Shown: positions 25,858 to 35,038 of the stretch, piece after piece
How positions within the stretch are numbered: position 1 is the first letter of the stretch
Layout of the letters: every line of letters starts with the position of its first letter
The notes under the pieces: generated by a model
The model's database searches: none
Told to the model about the DNA's origin: nothing
The model's input: only the letters and a program-made list of their open reading frames with translations
From: Kistimonas asteriae
GTDB taxonomy: Bacteria > Pseudomonadota > Gammaproteobacteria > Pseudomonadales > Endozoicomonadaceae
NCBI RefSeq assembly: GCF_018263925.1
Contig: NZ_JAEVHF010000023.1
Location: forward strand, 1 to 64,000
DNA: 64,000 nt
Direction: 5' to 3'
Position numbers and translations under genes: made by a program

Positions 25858-25913
25858 GTCGACAAGACGTGTTATTGCCTCGATGATAGGCAAACGACAT
25901 TCGTGGCAGTAAA

Positions 25914-25957
25914 AGAAAAACGGCTTTCTTCCTGGTGAGAAGAAAGCCGTTTTTTTA
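25914..25957. terminator. Bidirectional Rho-independent terminator
   Basis: A perfect 11-bp stem (CGGCTTTCTTC / GAAGAAAGCCG) is flanked by A and T runs on opposite sides. It serves the permease gene on one strand and pit on the other. Confidence 0.92.
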
Positions 25958-25974
25958 TTTTTCGATAATGCGTT

Positions 25975-27246
25975 TTAACTGAATATGGCCTGAATGATGT
26001 AGAAGAACAGAATCGCCAGCAGTGCGCCGGCTGGCAGGGTGATAATCCAGGACATGAAGATGGTGCTGATGACCCGGAGGTTCAGCGCACCAATCCCTCT
26101 GGCGAGCCCAACGCCGAGAACTGCACCGACCAGGGTGTGTGTGGTGGAAATGGGCAGGCCGGTGCCTGACGCCAGTACGACGGTACTGGCTGCCGATAAC
26201 TCTGCCGCAAAGCCACGGCTGGGTGTCAGCTCGGTAATATGCTTGCCGATGGTGGCCATGACGCGGTAGCCATAGGTAGCCAGCCCCGTGATGATGCCGA
26301 TACCGCCCAGTAGCAGTATCCAGCCCGGCATGGCGGATTTGGCAACGATTTCACCGCCCGACATGACAACACTGGCCACAGCCGCCAGCGGACCGACCGC
26401 GTTAGCCACGTCATTGGAGCCATGGGCAAAGGCCATGGAGCAGGCCGTAAAGATCATCATGACGCCAAAGACTTTTTCCACACTGGAGAAATGGAAGGCT
26501 TTGTCGGCTTTGTGGTCTTCCTTAATGCGGCTGATGGCCAGCTTACCGATGATCATGACCACCAGACCAATAATGACCGATACCATGAAACTTTCCATGT
26601 CCGTCAGTTCCAGACCGATATGTTTCAGGCCCTTGGTAAAGGTCACCATGGCCATCATGAAACCGACCAGGAACATATAAATGGGGACGTAGCGCTTGGC
26701 ATTCCGAAAGGGATTATCAGTATCCAGAATCAACTTCTGGATACTGCTGAACACCATAAAGGCCAGTACACCCGATAACACCGGTGAAACGACCCAGCTG
26801 GCAACAATAGAGCTGACTTTGCCCCAGTTGACGGCATCCACCGATATACCGACAGCGGCAAAGCCGACAATGGCGCCAACAATCGAGTGTGTGGTGGAGA
26901 CTGGCCAGCCAAAGTGCGTGGCGACCAGCAGCCATGTGCCGGCTGCCAATAGCGCGGCCAGCATGCCGTACACCAATAGCTCCGGGTTGGACACCAGCTC
27001 CGGCATGGTGGGGTCAATGATCCCTTTACGGATAGTCGCGGTGACCGAGCCTCCGGCAAGGTAGGCCCCGGCAAATTCCAGTACGATGGCGATAAAGATA
27101 GCCTGCTTGACCGTCAGTGCCTTGGAGCCAACGGATGTGCCCATGGCGTTGGCCACGTCATTGGCGCCGACGCCCCAGGCCATGAAGAAGCCAAATACAC
27201 AGGCCATGATCAGCAGGATCGTGCCGTATTCTGCAATGATTGACAT
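25975..27246 (-). CDS. pit: PiT-family inorganic phosphate transporter
   Basis: The 423-residue inner-membrane protein has about 10-11 helices and the two inverted PiT signatures, GVGANDVANAMGTSVGS near the N-terminus and AFAHGSNDVANAVGPLA in the second half. It imports phosphate, probably as a metal-phosphate complex, with protons or sodium. The gene for its DUF47 partner lies 33 bases upstream in the same direction, as in many bacteria. Confidence 0.95.
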   Translation of the reverse strand: MSIIAEYGTILLIMACVFGFFMAWGVGANDVANAMGTSVGSKALTVKQAIFIAIVLEFAGAYLAGGSVTATIRKGIIDPTMPELVSNPELLVYGMLAALLAAGTWLLVATHFGWPVSTTHSIVGAIVGFAAVGISVDAVNWGKVSSIVASWVVSPVLSGVLAFMVFSSIQKLILDTDNPFRNAKRYVPIYMFLVGFMMAMVTFTKGLKHIGLELTDMESFMVSVIIGLVVMIIGKLAISRIKEDHKADKAFHFSSVEKVFGVMMIFTACSMAFAHGSNDVANAVGPLAAVASVVMSGGEIVAKSAMPGWILLLGGIGIITGLATYGYRVMATIGKHITELTPSRGFAAELSAASTVVLASGTGLPISTTHTLVGAVLGVGLARGIGALNLRVISTIFMSWIITLPAGALLAILFFYIIQAIFS

Positions 27247-27279
27247 ACTGCGTTTCCAGAAAGTAACTGAGCAGGGAAG

Positions 27280-27960
27280 TTATTTGGCCAGTAGCAGCTG
27301 CAGGTAGCTGCCCACTCGTGAGGCGCGATCCGCCAGATCGCCTACCCAGTCGATGATCTTGTACATGAACATGACATCCACCGGCGGTAGTGATTTTTCC
27401 AGCGCGAACAACACCCGGCGAATCTGAACCTGCAGATCATCGGTCTCGCTTTCAAGGTTGTCCAGTTCTTCAATCATCTCCTCGACCATATCGGCTTCTC
27501 GTCCCCGGAAACCCGTTTCAAGTAGCTCGTCGAGTTCGTTCATCGCTTTGAGGGCCTGGGCGGAGGTCTGGATCGACCGGTTCAGGTAATGGCCCAGGGC
27601 TTCATGGAGTTCGTTCGGAAAACGCATCTGGCGACCCAGCACCAGGCCAGCGATATCTTTTGCGCGGTTGGCCACTTTGTCCTGCACGGTCACGATTTCC
27701 AGCAGGTCGGTTCTGGGAACCGGGAGAAACAGACTTTTGGGTAATGACAGACGCACCTGTTTTTTGATCTGGTCAGCTTTTTCTTCCAGATCCACGATGC
27801 GCTGCTGATAATGCTCCGCCTGCTCCCAATCCTCTTTCAGTACGGCTTCAAAAAAGGGTTGCAGATCGGAGGCGCACTCATGCACCAGACTGATGTGTTT
27901 CTGAATGGGGCCGATGGGGGAGCGGCCAAATACACTGGATAACAGGTTGCTTGGGGGCAT
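27280..27960 (-). CDS. DUF47 (PhoU-like) phosphate transport accessory protein
   Basis: The 226-residue all-helical cytoplasmic protein is of the TIGR00153 type (start MRMPPSNLL-like MPPSNLLSSVFGRSPIGPIQKH, acidic metal-binding helices such as ELDELLETGF). Family members are encoded next to pit and modulate phosphate uptake. The chosen ATG gives the family's usual N-terminus; the frame continues 30 codons upstream without support. Operon with pit. Confidence 0.88.
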   Translation of the reverse strand: MPPSNLLSSVFGRSPIGPIQKHISLVHECASDLQPFFEAVLKEDWEQAEHYQQRIVDLEEKADQIKKQVRLSLPKSLFLPVPRTDLLEIVTVQDKVANRAKDIAGLVLGRQMRFPNELHEALGHYLNRSIQTSAQALKAMNELDELLETGFRGREADMVEEMIEELDNLESETDDLQVQIRRVLFALEKSLPPVDVMFMYKIIDWVGDLADRASRVGSYLQLLLAK

Positions 27961-28128
27961 ACGCCGGTTACCTGAGTCGATGTGAAAGCCCGGTAGTATA
28001 ACGCTCTTCGAAATAGGTGGAAATCCGTAGATGGTTAGCCTGTCTGACAATTTGCATGATTTTATCTATGGAGTGAGCGCGCTAGAATAGACGGTCCCTA
28101 TCTCGGGAATAGCCTGTCAGAAACGCGT

Positions 28129-28755
28129 ATGTCCAAAGAAACCGAACTCAAGCTGCTGATTGCCCCTGAGGCACACAGTCAATTACTGTCTGACTCCCTG
28201 CTGAATGGTACCCCCTGTGCGGATCAGTGTACGTTTCAGCTGCAGAACACCTATTTCGATACGCCCGATCAACGGCTGCACCAGGCCCGGGTGGCGCTCC
28301 GTATCCGCGAAAAGCAGGGGCGCTTTATCCAGACCCTGAAAACCCGGGGACAAAGTCGCAATGGGCTGAGCCAGCGAGGGGAGTGGGAGTGGTCCCTGGC
28401 GACGGATCAGCTGGATGTGGCAGTACTCAATGGGGTCTGGCCTGACACCTTGGCGGATGTTGATCAGTCGGCGCTGAAGCCCGTTTTTACAACAGACTTT
28501 CAACGTACGGCCTTCACGCTGAACTGGGCGGGTGAACACCGGGCCTGTGTTGAGCTGGCGCTGGACCTGGGAGAAATCCGGGCTGGACGACAGCGTGAAG
28601 TGATCTCTGAGGTGGAGATTGAATTGATTTCCGGTGTCGAAGCCGCACTGCATGAAATCGCTGACCAGTTACGTCTTTCTGTCTCACTGGAGCCGTCTGA
28701 TGTCAGCAAAGCTGAGCGTGGCTACAGGTTGATCAATAATCAGACATCCACCTAA
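28129..28755 (+). CDS. CYTH-domain protein (inorganic triphosphatase type)
   Basis: The 208-residue product starts with the CYTH signature ExExK in KETELKLLI, followed by a tunnel-fold pattern of alternating charged strands (YFDTPDQRL, VALRIREKQG, QTLKTRG, EVEIELISG). Members hydrolyse triphosphates such as PPPi with Mg2+. Unlike E. coli YgiF it has no CHAD domain. It is divergent from the DUF47-pit operon, which may reflect a common phosphate theme (inference). Confidence 0.87.
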   Translation: MSKETELKLLIAPEAHSQLLSDSLLNGTPCADQCTFQLQNTYFDTPDQRLHQARVALRIREKQGRFIQTLKTRGQSRNGLSQRGEWEWSLATDQLDVAVLNGVWPDTLADVDQSALKPVFTTDFQRTAFTLNWAGEHRACVELALDLGEIRAGRQREVISEVEIELISGVEAALHEIADQLRLSVSLEPSDVSKAERGYRLINNQTST

Positions 28756-28896
28756 TAAAGCATTGCTGTCGTTTATTTTGTTAGTGTCTCCTTCATGTAG
28801 TGCCGGCAACAGATTGGCTGCTAGTATGAACGGTAGGGCACAACGCATTAGGTGCTGTTAAACACTGGGTGGCAATGTCAGGGAACGGGCGCAGGG

Positions 28897-29544
28897 ATGA
28901 TGCAGAGATATCACGATGGCAGACGGATACTGCTGGGATTTTTGCTGGTTTTTTCCACCGCCGTGGTGGCTGAGGAGCGTCCGGAAAAAAGTCATGCGGC
29001 TTATACTGCAGACTGGGAATGCCGGGCGTTTAGTGGCGGAGACTGGTTGTGTCGCACCGATTCGAACGGCGATTTTCGTGTGCCGCTGGATGCGATCGCA
29101 CCGATGCGCTCTTCCATTCCTAAGACACTGAGCGCGTTACAACAGTCGGCGCAGCCGGCAAAGCAGCATCCTGGATTCCCCCAATTTTCTGAACAGCGAA
29201 CAGGCTCCTCTCGGTCTGTGCTTTCCCTATCACCTGACGCTCGTCGTTTGATTGTCATGTTACAGCGTGAAGAAGCGTTCACGATCCTTTGGTATGCAGG
29301 TTCTGATCGCGCGGAGGCCGACAGAATGCGGGATGCCATTGGTCGTGTCGATGACGCGATATTGCTGGTGACAGATAGCCGCGAAGGTAAAGAATACGTG
29401 ATCGTTTCGGGTTTGTTTTCCGATCAGGCATCAGCCCGCCGTGACCTTAGCAAGTTGTCCCAGAAAGGCCGCCTGGCTTTTCTGCAGCCATCCCCCCTGC
29501 AAGTGGGTGTTTTGAGCCGCCGCCCGCTCTCTTTGCCTGACTGA
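28897..29544 (+). CDS. Periplasmic SPOR-domain protein
   Basis: The roughly 215-residue product has a signal peptide (ILLGFLLVFSTAVVA-EER), a WECRAFSGGDWLCR segment with two cysteines, a linker and a C-terminal SPOR domain (FTILWYAGSDRAEADRMRD ... YVIVSGLFSDQASARRDL). SPOR domains bind denuded peptidoglycan, often at division sites. It precedes a GspE-type ATPase gene by 142 bases. Two adjacent ATGs (28897, 28900) are possible starts. Confidence 0.78.
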   Translation: MMQRYHDGRRILLGFLLVFSTAVVAEERPEKSHAAYTADWECRAFSGGDWLCRTDSNGDFRVPLDAIAPMRSSIPKTLSALQQSAQPAKQHPGFPQFSEQRTGSSRSVLSLSPDARRLIVMLQREEAFTILWYAGSDRAEADRMRDAIGRVDDAILLVTDSREGKEYVIVSGLFSDQASARRDLSKLSQKGRLAFLQPSPLQVGVLSRRPLSLPD

Positions 29545-29686
29545 TCGGCCTGTCACGAATCATTGCCTGGATGTTAGTATGCAGGCAGGCAACGCATCAT
29601 GTGATGGCGGCTGAATCATCGTGGAATAAAGAGTGATAACAGCATCCGCGAGCGCCATCCAATAATAAGCATCTGGTACTCCAATC

Positions 29687-31564
29687 ATGGAAGCAGCAAA
29701 CAAGATCCCTGCGCGAAAAGTGGCGAGCACAGACAAAGAGGCGTCATTGAAGGCCACCATAAAAAAAGAGGTGGCGTCGAAATCGGAGGATGAGCCACGG
29801 GACAGCCGGGAACTGGACCTGGCCACCATAGTGACGCAACTCTGCACATCTGGGTTGCTGGATCAGGCACAGAAACGGGAGGTTCTGGATCGGCGGCGCA
29901 ATGCAGAGCAGGCTCGATTGCACCCGGTGGAGTATCTTGCAGAGCTGGAGCTCGAGGATCAACGGCATTCGGGCCAGGCGCTGGATATTGATACCATGAT
30001 GCGCTGGTTGGCTGTCCAGGCCAATCAGCCCTACTATCCGATTGATCCCTTGAAAATTGATCCTGCCGCAATCACGCCTGTGATGTCGGCCGCTTTTGCG
30101 CAGCGCCATCAGATTCTGGCCGTTGAGGTCAGTGATGACACGTTGGTGATTGCCAGTGCCCAGCCATTCCATACCGGCTGGGAGGATACGGTTCGGCATA
30201 CCAACCGGAAAAAAATCCGGCGTGTGATCAGCAGTCCTGCAGATATACGACGTTACTCCGCTGAGTTTTACAGTCTGGCTGATTCTGTCAGCCGGGCATC
30301 GAAAAATGGCCATGGCAATGGCGCCACGCCAGCCTCTTTTGAGCAATTGCTTGAGCTGGGCAATATCCGCAACCCTGAAGCCAATGACCAGCATGTGATC
30401 AGGGTGGTGGACTGGCTGTTGCAATATGCGTTTGACCAGCGTGCCAGTGACATCCATATAGAACCACGAAAAGAACAGAGTAATATCCGGTTCAGGATCG
30501 ATGGCATTCTGCATCAGGTTTATGACCTGCCTTCAGATATCGTCTCTGCGGTGACCAACCGTTTCAAGATACTGGGTCGAATGGACGTGGCAGAAAAGCG
30601 TAAGCCGCAGGATGGCCGGATCAAAACCAAGGGGCGGGACGGCAGTGAAGTAGAGCTGCGACTGTCTACCCTGCCAACGGTGTTTGGCGAAAAGCTGGTC
30701 ATGCGGATCTTTGACCCGGACGTACTGCTCAAGAATTTCCGTTCATTGGGGTTTTCCCGGGACGATGAAAAACGCTGGCATAAAATGGTTCGTCAGCCCA
30801 ATGGCATTATCCTGGTCACTGGGCCTACCGGTTCGGGCAAGACAACAACGCTGTATTCAACGCTGCGGGAACTGGCGACACCTGAAGTGAATGTCTGCAC
30901 TATCGAAGATCCCATCGAAATGGTCGAGCCCCGGTTTAACCAGATGCAGGTTCAACATGGCATAGGGTTGAATTTTGCCAGTGGGGTACGGGCACTGTTA
31001 CGGCAGGATCCGGATATCGTCATGGTCGGTGAGATCCGTGACCTGGAAACCGCAGAAATGGCGATCCAGGCGGCACTGACCGGACACCTTGTTTTGTCTA
31101 CGTTACACACCAATGATGCACCGTCTGCGATTACCCGGTTGTTGGAGCTTGGAGTGCCTGGATACCTGATTCGCTCGACGGTTCTGGGGGTGATGGCGCA
31201 GCGCTTGGTCAGAACGCTGTGTCCGGATTGTAAGCAGACAGCCGCTGTGGACAAGCAGGGGTGGCGGGAGTTGACACATCCCTTCAAGGCGCCTGTTCCT
31301 GATAGCTGTAGTGTGCCTGTGGGCTGTCTGAAATGCCGTAATACGGGCTACCGTGGCCGCGCAGGCTTGTATGAAATCATGCTGTTGAGTAATGGACTCA
31401 ATGAGAAGGTGGATGCTGGCTGCGATATTGATGCCATACGACGGCAGGCTATTGTTGAGGGAATGCGAACCCTGAGAATCAGTGGTGCACACAAAGTTGC
31501 CGCTGGTTTGACCACCATTGAAGAAATTATGCGGGTAACACCCGCCGGTGGCCGTTTTAATTAA
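29687..31564 (+). CDS. Stand-alone GspE/PulE-type secretion ATPase
   Basis: The 625-residue cytoplasmic ATPase has an N-terminal MshEN-like domain (about residues 40-200), DIHIEP, Walker A GPTGSGKTTT (about residue 379), the Asp box TIEDPIE, Walker B DPDIVMVGEIRD and a His box HTNDA. A zinc site is formed by CPDC (about 511) and CLKC (about 548) before NTGYRGRAGLYEI. It fits type II secretion or type IV pilus assembly ATPases. No gspD/F/G or pil genes are nearby; only a SPOR-domain gene precedes it. Its machine must be elsewhere or is novel. Confidence 0.88.
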   Translation: MEAANKIPARKVASTDKEASLKATIKKEVASKSEDEPRDSRELDLATIVTQLCTSGLLDQAQKREVLDRRRNAEQARLHPVEYLAELELEDQRHSGQALDIDTMMRWLAVQANQPYYPIDPLKIDPAAITPVMSAAFAQRHQILAVEVSDDTLVIASAQPFHTGWEDTVRHTNRKKIRRVISSPADIRRYSAEFYSLADSVSRASKNGHGNGATPASFEQLLELGNIRNPEANDQHVIRVVDWLLQYAFDQRASDIHIEPRKEQSNIRFRIDGILHQVYDLPSDIVSAVTNRFKILGRMDVAEKRKPQDGRIKTKGRDGSEVELRLSTLPTVFGEKLVMRIFDPDVLLKNFRSLGFSRDDEKRWHKMVRQPNGIILVTGPTGSGKTTTLYSTLRELATPEVNVCTIEDPIEMVEPRFNQMQVQHGIGLNFASGVRALLRQDPDIVMVGEIRDLETAEMAIQAALTGHLVLSTLHTNDAPSAITRLLELGVPGYLIRSTVLGVMAQRLVRTLCPDCKQTAAVDKQGWRELTHPFKAPVPDSCSVPVGCLKCRNTGYRGRAGLYEIMLLSNGLNEKVDAGCDIDAIRRQAIVEGMRTLRISGAHKVAAGLTTIEEIMRVTPAGGRFN

Positions 31565-31609
31565 GAAGACTTTGTTCTATTAAATGGTTTTTCATTTCTT
31601 TTAATAATG

Positions 31610-31630
31610 CCCTTTTCTATCTGGAAAGGG
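31610..31630 (+). terminator. Weak hairpin after the GspE-type gene
   Basis: CCCTTTTC / GAAAGGG stem, about 46 bases past the stop, with no strong T-run. Confidence 0.35.
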
Positions 31631-31756
31631 GTGTTATCAGTCACTTCCACACCTGCCTGATACCTGTACGCCATTAGTTGTAGAGACCTATGTATAAAGG
31701 TCAGATTGTCTGTAAGGCGGTAGTCTTATGTGATCAATGATCTCAGGGAGTAGGAT

Positions 31757-34700
31757 ATGGCGCAGCCGGGTTCACTGAATGTTCATCAAAATGCAGGCAA
31801 TGCAGGTGTTGCTGGAAGGCCACTACAGGAGGCTCGGGAACTTGCGCTTTGGCACAGGGTGTTGAGAGTTGTGGTGCCAGTATTATCCGTCACCAGTATG
31901 CTGGTGGGGGTGCTTGTATGTATTGCCATGCCTCTCGTTGGTGGCGTTGTTGCTGGTATTGGCGCTGTAAGCCTTGGTTGCTATGTTGCTGGAAAATGTA
32001 TTTATGACCGCCTGATACGTGAGGTTCCGCCTACACAAACACTCCATGGCAATCATGGAAGTCTACGATCCGAAGCTTCAGAAGCGACTCCTTTATTAGC
32101 TGACACTGAATCTGTGCACCGTGTGGATATTGAAGATGCAAACCCCTCTTCCCTCAGCTCGCGGACAGAAGACAGCGTTCTTATTCCGGAACAGCCTGAC
32201 GATGATCGAGAGGCTGGAGATTCCCGGGAATTGGTTCCTGTCCATCTTCAGATTCATGGGGGGGAAGGCAATCTTGTAATTGTGGAACCTGAGAGTGTAG
32301 CCGGAGAGTTTCAATCTCAAATCCCGTGTACTGATATAGAAGCGGCCCTTTATAGTAACGATGCAGTACCTGGCTGTAGTCATTGGCAAGATGGTACCCC
32401 TATGGCGTTACAGGGACCTGATGACTTGGACAGTGATACAAATGAAAGCATCGGTGAGGAGTGGGAAGATATAGAGGTATATGATTACGATTACGATTAT
32501 GAACCTTTCACTAGCCTTGATAATTACAGGCAAAGCTTGGTCAAACGGTCATATGATTCACGACAGGATGAGTATCTTAAACCTGTGTCCACGCGGCCCG
32601 ATTTGGCAAGGGATGAAGATGAATACCTTGAGCCAGTCTCAAAAGGGCAGGGGGGAGTAGCACCTGAGCGGTCTTTTGATAGCTTATCAACGCAGTATAC
32701 AGATTATGCATCAATCGATTTTGACCAATTAAGCCCTGAGGAATGTGTTAGTAAAGCAGACTCCCTGCTGGAGATTGTTAATGCTCTAATCGTTGATATC
32801 CCAACCAAAATGGTGCCATTTGCAGATTATCAGAGAGCAGATGAATTGCTTGATGAAGTTACAGCTGAATTTGATCGCTTAAAAACAAGTTTTAGAAATC
32901 CTGAAGATGGCTTGGCTAAAAAAATGATGGAAATAAAGAAACATCTTGATGGGCTAAGATGTCATGTTCGTGATGCCAGGGGAAATGATTATCGTCACCA
33001 TGAAAATTATGAAAAACTCATTAAGCGGTTTTATGAGGTTGCAAAAATAACACTGAAAGATAATGAGGAACATCTTAATAATCTTGAGGAAAAATATAAA
33101 TGCTATAAAGAGCTTTCAGGTGTGGCAGAAAATGGGTTTGTGCTTGATACAACCGCTTATGTCATGCGATTTGAAGAGGTTGTGCAGGGTCTTATTAAAA
33201 ATGCTGGCCTGAATGAAAAGTATGAAGAAGAATTAATTAGAAGATTGTCAGATGATACTGTGGCTTTTACGGTTCAGCAGACCCTCCTGGATAAAATGGG
33301 AGAGTGGAGAACCGTCGAACATGTTTACACACCTGCTCATCAGGTTCGTTTTCAATTGATGGATGAGTCAGAAGACGACCCAAAAGACGGCGTGGATCCC
33401 TTTGAAGAGAGCTATGAAAGAAAGGGTTCACCGTCACTGTATCGAAATACCAAACATGCCGTTAGTATGTATCACTACAAAATGAAAGTTGATGGTGAAG
33501 TGGTAGAGCAATACACTCGCGTCGGTACACCCTATGCCTCTAAAGAGCTTGCTGGTGAAAATGTTGAGCGTGTCACCCGAAAGCGACTGAGAGAGATTGT
33601 GGTCAACATACTTGTTAATGAAATGGCTGATGAGTTGGACAAAGCTATCAAGGATGGCAGTTGTGTAGTCAATCTCAAGGCGTGTTATTTAAATTTGATG
33701 AGTCCTGACAGAATTAGGGGAATGTTGGGGGCATTGCCTTTACCTAAAAAAGTAAAAGAAGTGCTGGATGATGAAGCCAAGTGGGTTAAATACCTGGCAG
33801 ATGAATACATAGGTCATCTCGATAAAATCCTGGATGAAGGAGAGATTACTGTTAAGACTGCAAAGGGTGAAATACATAGAGTCAAGCTCAACCTGAAAGC
33901 AGTTATGTTTATATTGCCTTGTAATCAGCTAGCGCTGAATGGATTCTGGAGTTGCGTCGGTAAGACATGGAAAATTGTCAAGCAAGTGAATCTTAGGGCA
34001 TTGAGTGCGCTTAAGCAAAAAGGGGGGATTGTTGATGAGACGTACGAGGAAATCAAAAAGAAAGATCCTGATAATGCTGGTGCCTGGAAGAAAAAAATAG
34101 ATAAAATGATTGATGAGATATACAAGAAGATAGAAAAGGCAGGAAGTAAAGCCTCTATTGATGATATTGCACGGCTTCAAGAGGATATTGATGAGATTCT
34201 TGAAAAGCTGGGTATGCATAAATTTACCGGATGTAAGAGTAACAAGGATAGAACCAGTATCATGATGGCGAAAAAACAGGCATCTCATTTTGATCAGAGA
34301 ATGTGTAAGAACTTCATGTTGCATGGCGGACATCTGCAGATACAAATTAATAATACAGGGGTGCCTGGAGGAAAGTATGACCGTTACATGCTGGAGGGTA
34401 ATAAAGATATCTCTCATGCTGTCGCAAGGACGAAGAAAATACACCGAAAAAGCAAGAAACGAAAAGGGGTGCTCGCATTTAATGTTCGCAATCCGTTAAA
34501 AAAATACAATCCTAAAAAAATAACCTCCGGTAAGAAAGGGGGAGAACCTGAAAGTCATAATTCAATAGTGCCGCCAGTTCCGAAAAGACCCTCCGGCGGG
34601 CTTGTCCCGGGTGGTATGATTAGCGCTTTGCAGATCGATGGAGGTCTATCTAGTGATGATGGAGGTTCAGGCGTTGCTGAGCAGCCAGTATATGAAGATA

Positions 34701-34783
34701 TTGATGAGTTAAGATCTAAGCATGAAGTTGTGGTGAAACTCCCTGAAAAGAAAAAAGTAAGGTGGGGGCTGCGCCGGCGATAG
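31757..34783 (+). CDS. SopB/IpgD-like phosphoinositide phosphatase with membrane hairpin; candidate effector
   Basis: The 1008-residue product has no signal peptide. Residues 36-79 form two hydrophobic segments with a very short turn, like chlamydial Inc proteins. An acidic linker follows (about 90-320) with E109-A-T-P-L-L, DEYLKP (Y273) and DEYLEP (Y290). The C-terminal half is helical and holds SopB/IpgD marks: PCNQLALNG (N723; SopB motif 1 NELAL), the Cx5R active site C826-K-S-N-K-D-R832-T (SopB CKSGKDRT), and HLQIQINNTGVPGGK (SopB/IpgD NLEIQ..NTG). Near the end PVY979EDIDEL resembles the CagA PIYATIDDL motif. Family enzymes dephosphorylate host inositol lipids such as PI(4,5)P2. The gene is AT-rich, stands alone and follows AGGGAGTAGGAT before its ATG. 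Confidence 0.75.
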   Translation: MAQPGSLNVHQNAGNAGVAGRPLQEARELALWHRVLRVVVPVLSVTSMLVGVLVCIAMPLVGGVVAGIGAVSLGCYVAGKCIYDRLIREVPPTQTLHGNHGSLRSEASEATPLLADTESVHRVDIEDANPSSLSSRTEDSVLIPEQPDDDREAGDSRELVPVHLQIHGGEGNLVIVEPESVAGEFQSQIPCTDIEAALYSNDAVPGCSHWQDGTPMALQGPDDLDSDTNESIGEEWEDIEVYDYDYDYEPFTSLDNYRQSLVKRSYDSRQDEYLKPVSTRPDLARDEDEYLEPVSKGQGGVAPERSFDSLSTQYTDYASIDFDQLSPEECVSKADSLLEIVNALIVDIPTKMVPFADYQRADELLDEVTAEFDRLKTSFRNPEDGLAKKMMEIKKHLDGLRCHVRDARGNDYRHHENYEKLIKRFYEVAKITLKDNEEHLNNLEEKYKCYKELSGVAENGFVLDTTAYVMRFEEVVQGLIKNAGLNEKYEEELIRRLSDDTVAFTVQQTLLDKMGEWRTVEHVYTPAHQVRFQLMDESEDDPKDGVDPFEESYERKGSPSLYRNTKHAVSMYHYKMKVDGEVVEQYTRVGTPYASKELAGENVERVTRKRLREIVVNILVNEMADELDKAIKDGSCVVNLKACYLNLMSPDRIRGMLGALPLPKKVKEVLDDEAKWVKYLADEYIGHLDKILDEGEITVKTAKGEIHRVKLNLKAVMFILPCNQLALNGFWSCVGKTWKIVKQVNLRALSALKQKGGIVDETYEEIKKKDPDNAGAWKKKIDKMIDEIYKKIEKAGSKASIDDIARLQEDIDEILEKLGMHKFTGCKSNKDRTSIMMAKKQASHFDQRMCKNFMLHGGHLQIQINNTGVPGGKYDRYMLEGNKDISHAVARTKKIHRKSKKRKGVLAFNVRNPLKKYNPKKITSGKKGGEPESHNSIVPPVPKRPSGGLVPGGMISALQIDGGLSSDDGGSGVAEQPVYEDIDELRSKHEVVVKLPEKKKVRWGLRRR

Positions 34784-35001
34784 TATGCTTTTGAAAATAG
34801 AATGAAATGTTGAGGAGATATCCCTGTGGTATTTAGCTGATACCAAGTTGCCTTTATTTGATGCTATCTATAAGGAGGTTATTAATAGTAAAAAGCTGGT
34901 TAACATCGATCCCAGTGATAAACAGAGTAAGCAGCATTCCTTGCCGCTAATCTGGTCTTGTGGCTGGCTCATTACGATACTCCCTGTAAGCCTACACAAC
35001 A

Positions 35002-35038
35002 TATAGCGAGATTATTGACTGACAAAAATCTCGCTATA
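35002..35038 (-). terminator. Hairpin spanning the stop codon of the BPSS1780-type gene
   Basis: A perfect 12-bp inverted repeat (TATAGCGAGATT / AATCTCGCTATA) includes the stop codon at 35012-35014. There is no T-run. Confidence 0.45.

Noticed and set aside
29744..30514. A 256-codon minus-strand frame
   Set aside because: It is antisense to the GspE-type ATPase gene, which has all catalytic motifs.
33000..34200. Reading the AT-rich protein at 31757 as a plain cytoskeletal coiled-coil protein
   Set aside because: The Cx5R motif and its two flanking SopB/IpgD-like blocks in the correct order are unlikely to be chance, though the helical region between them is real.
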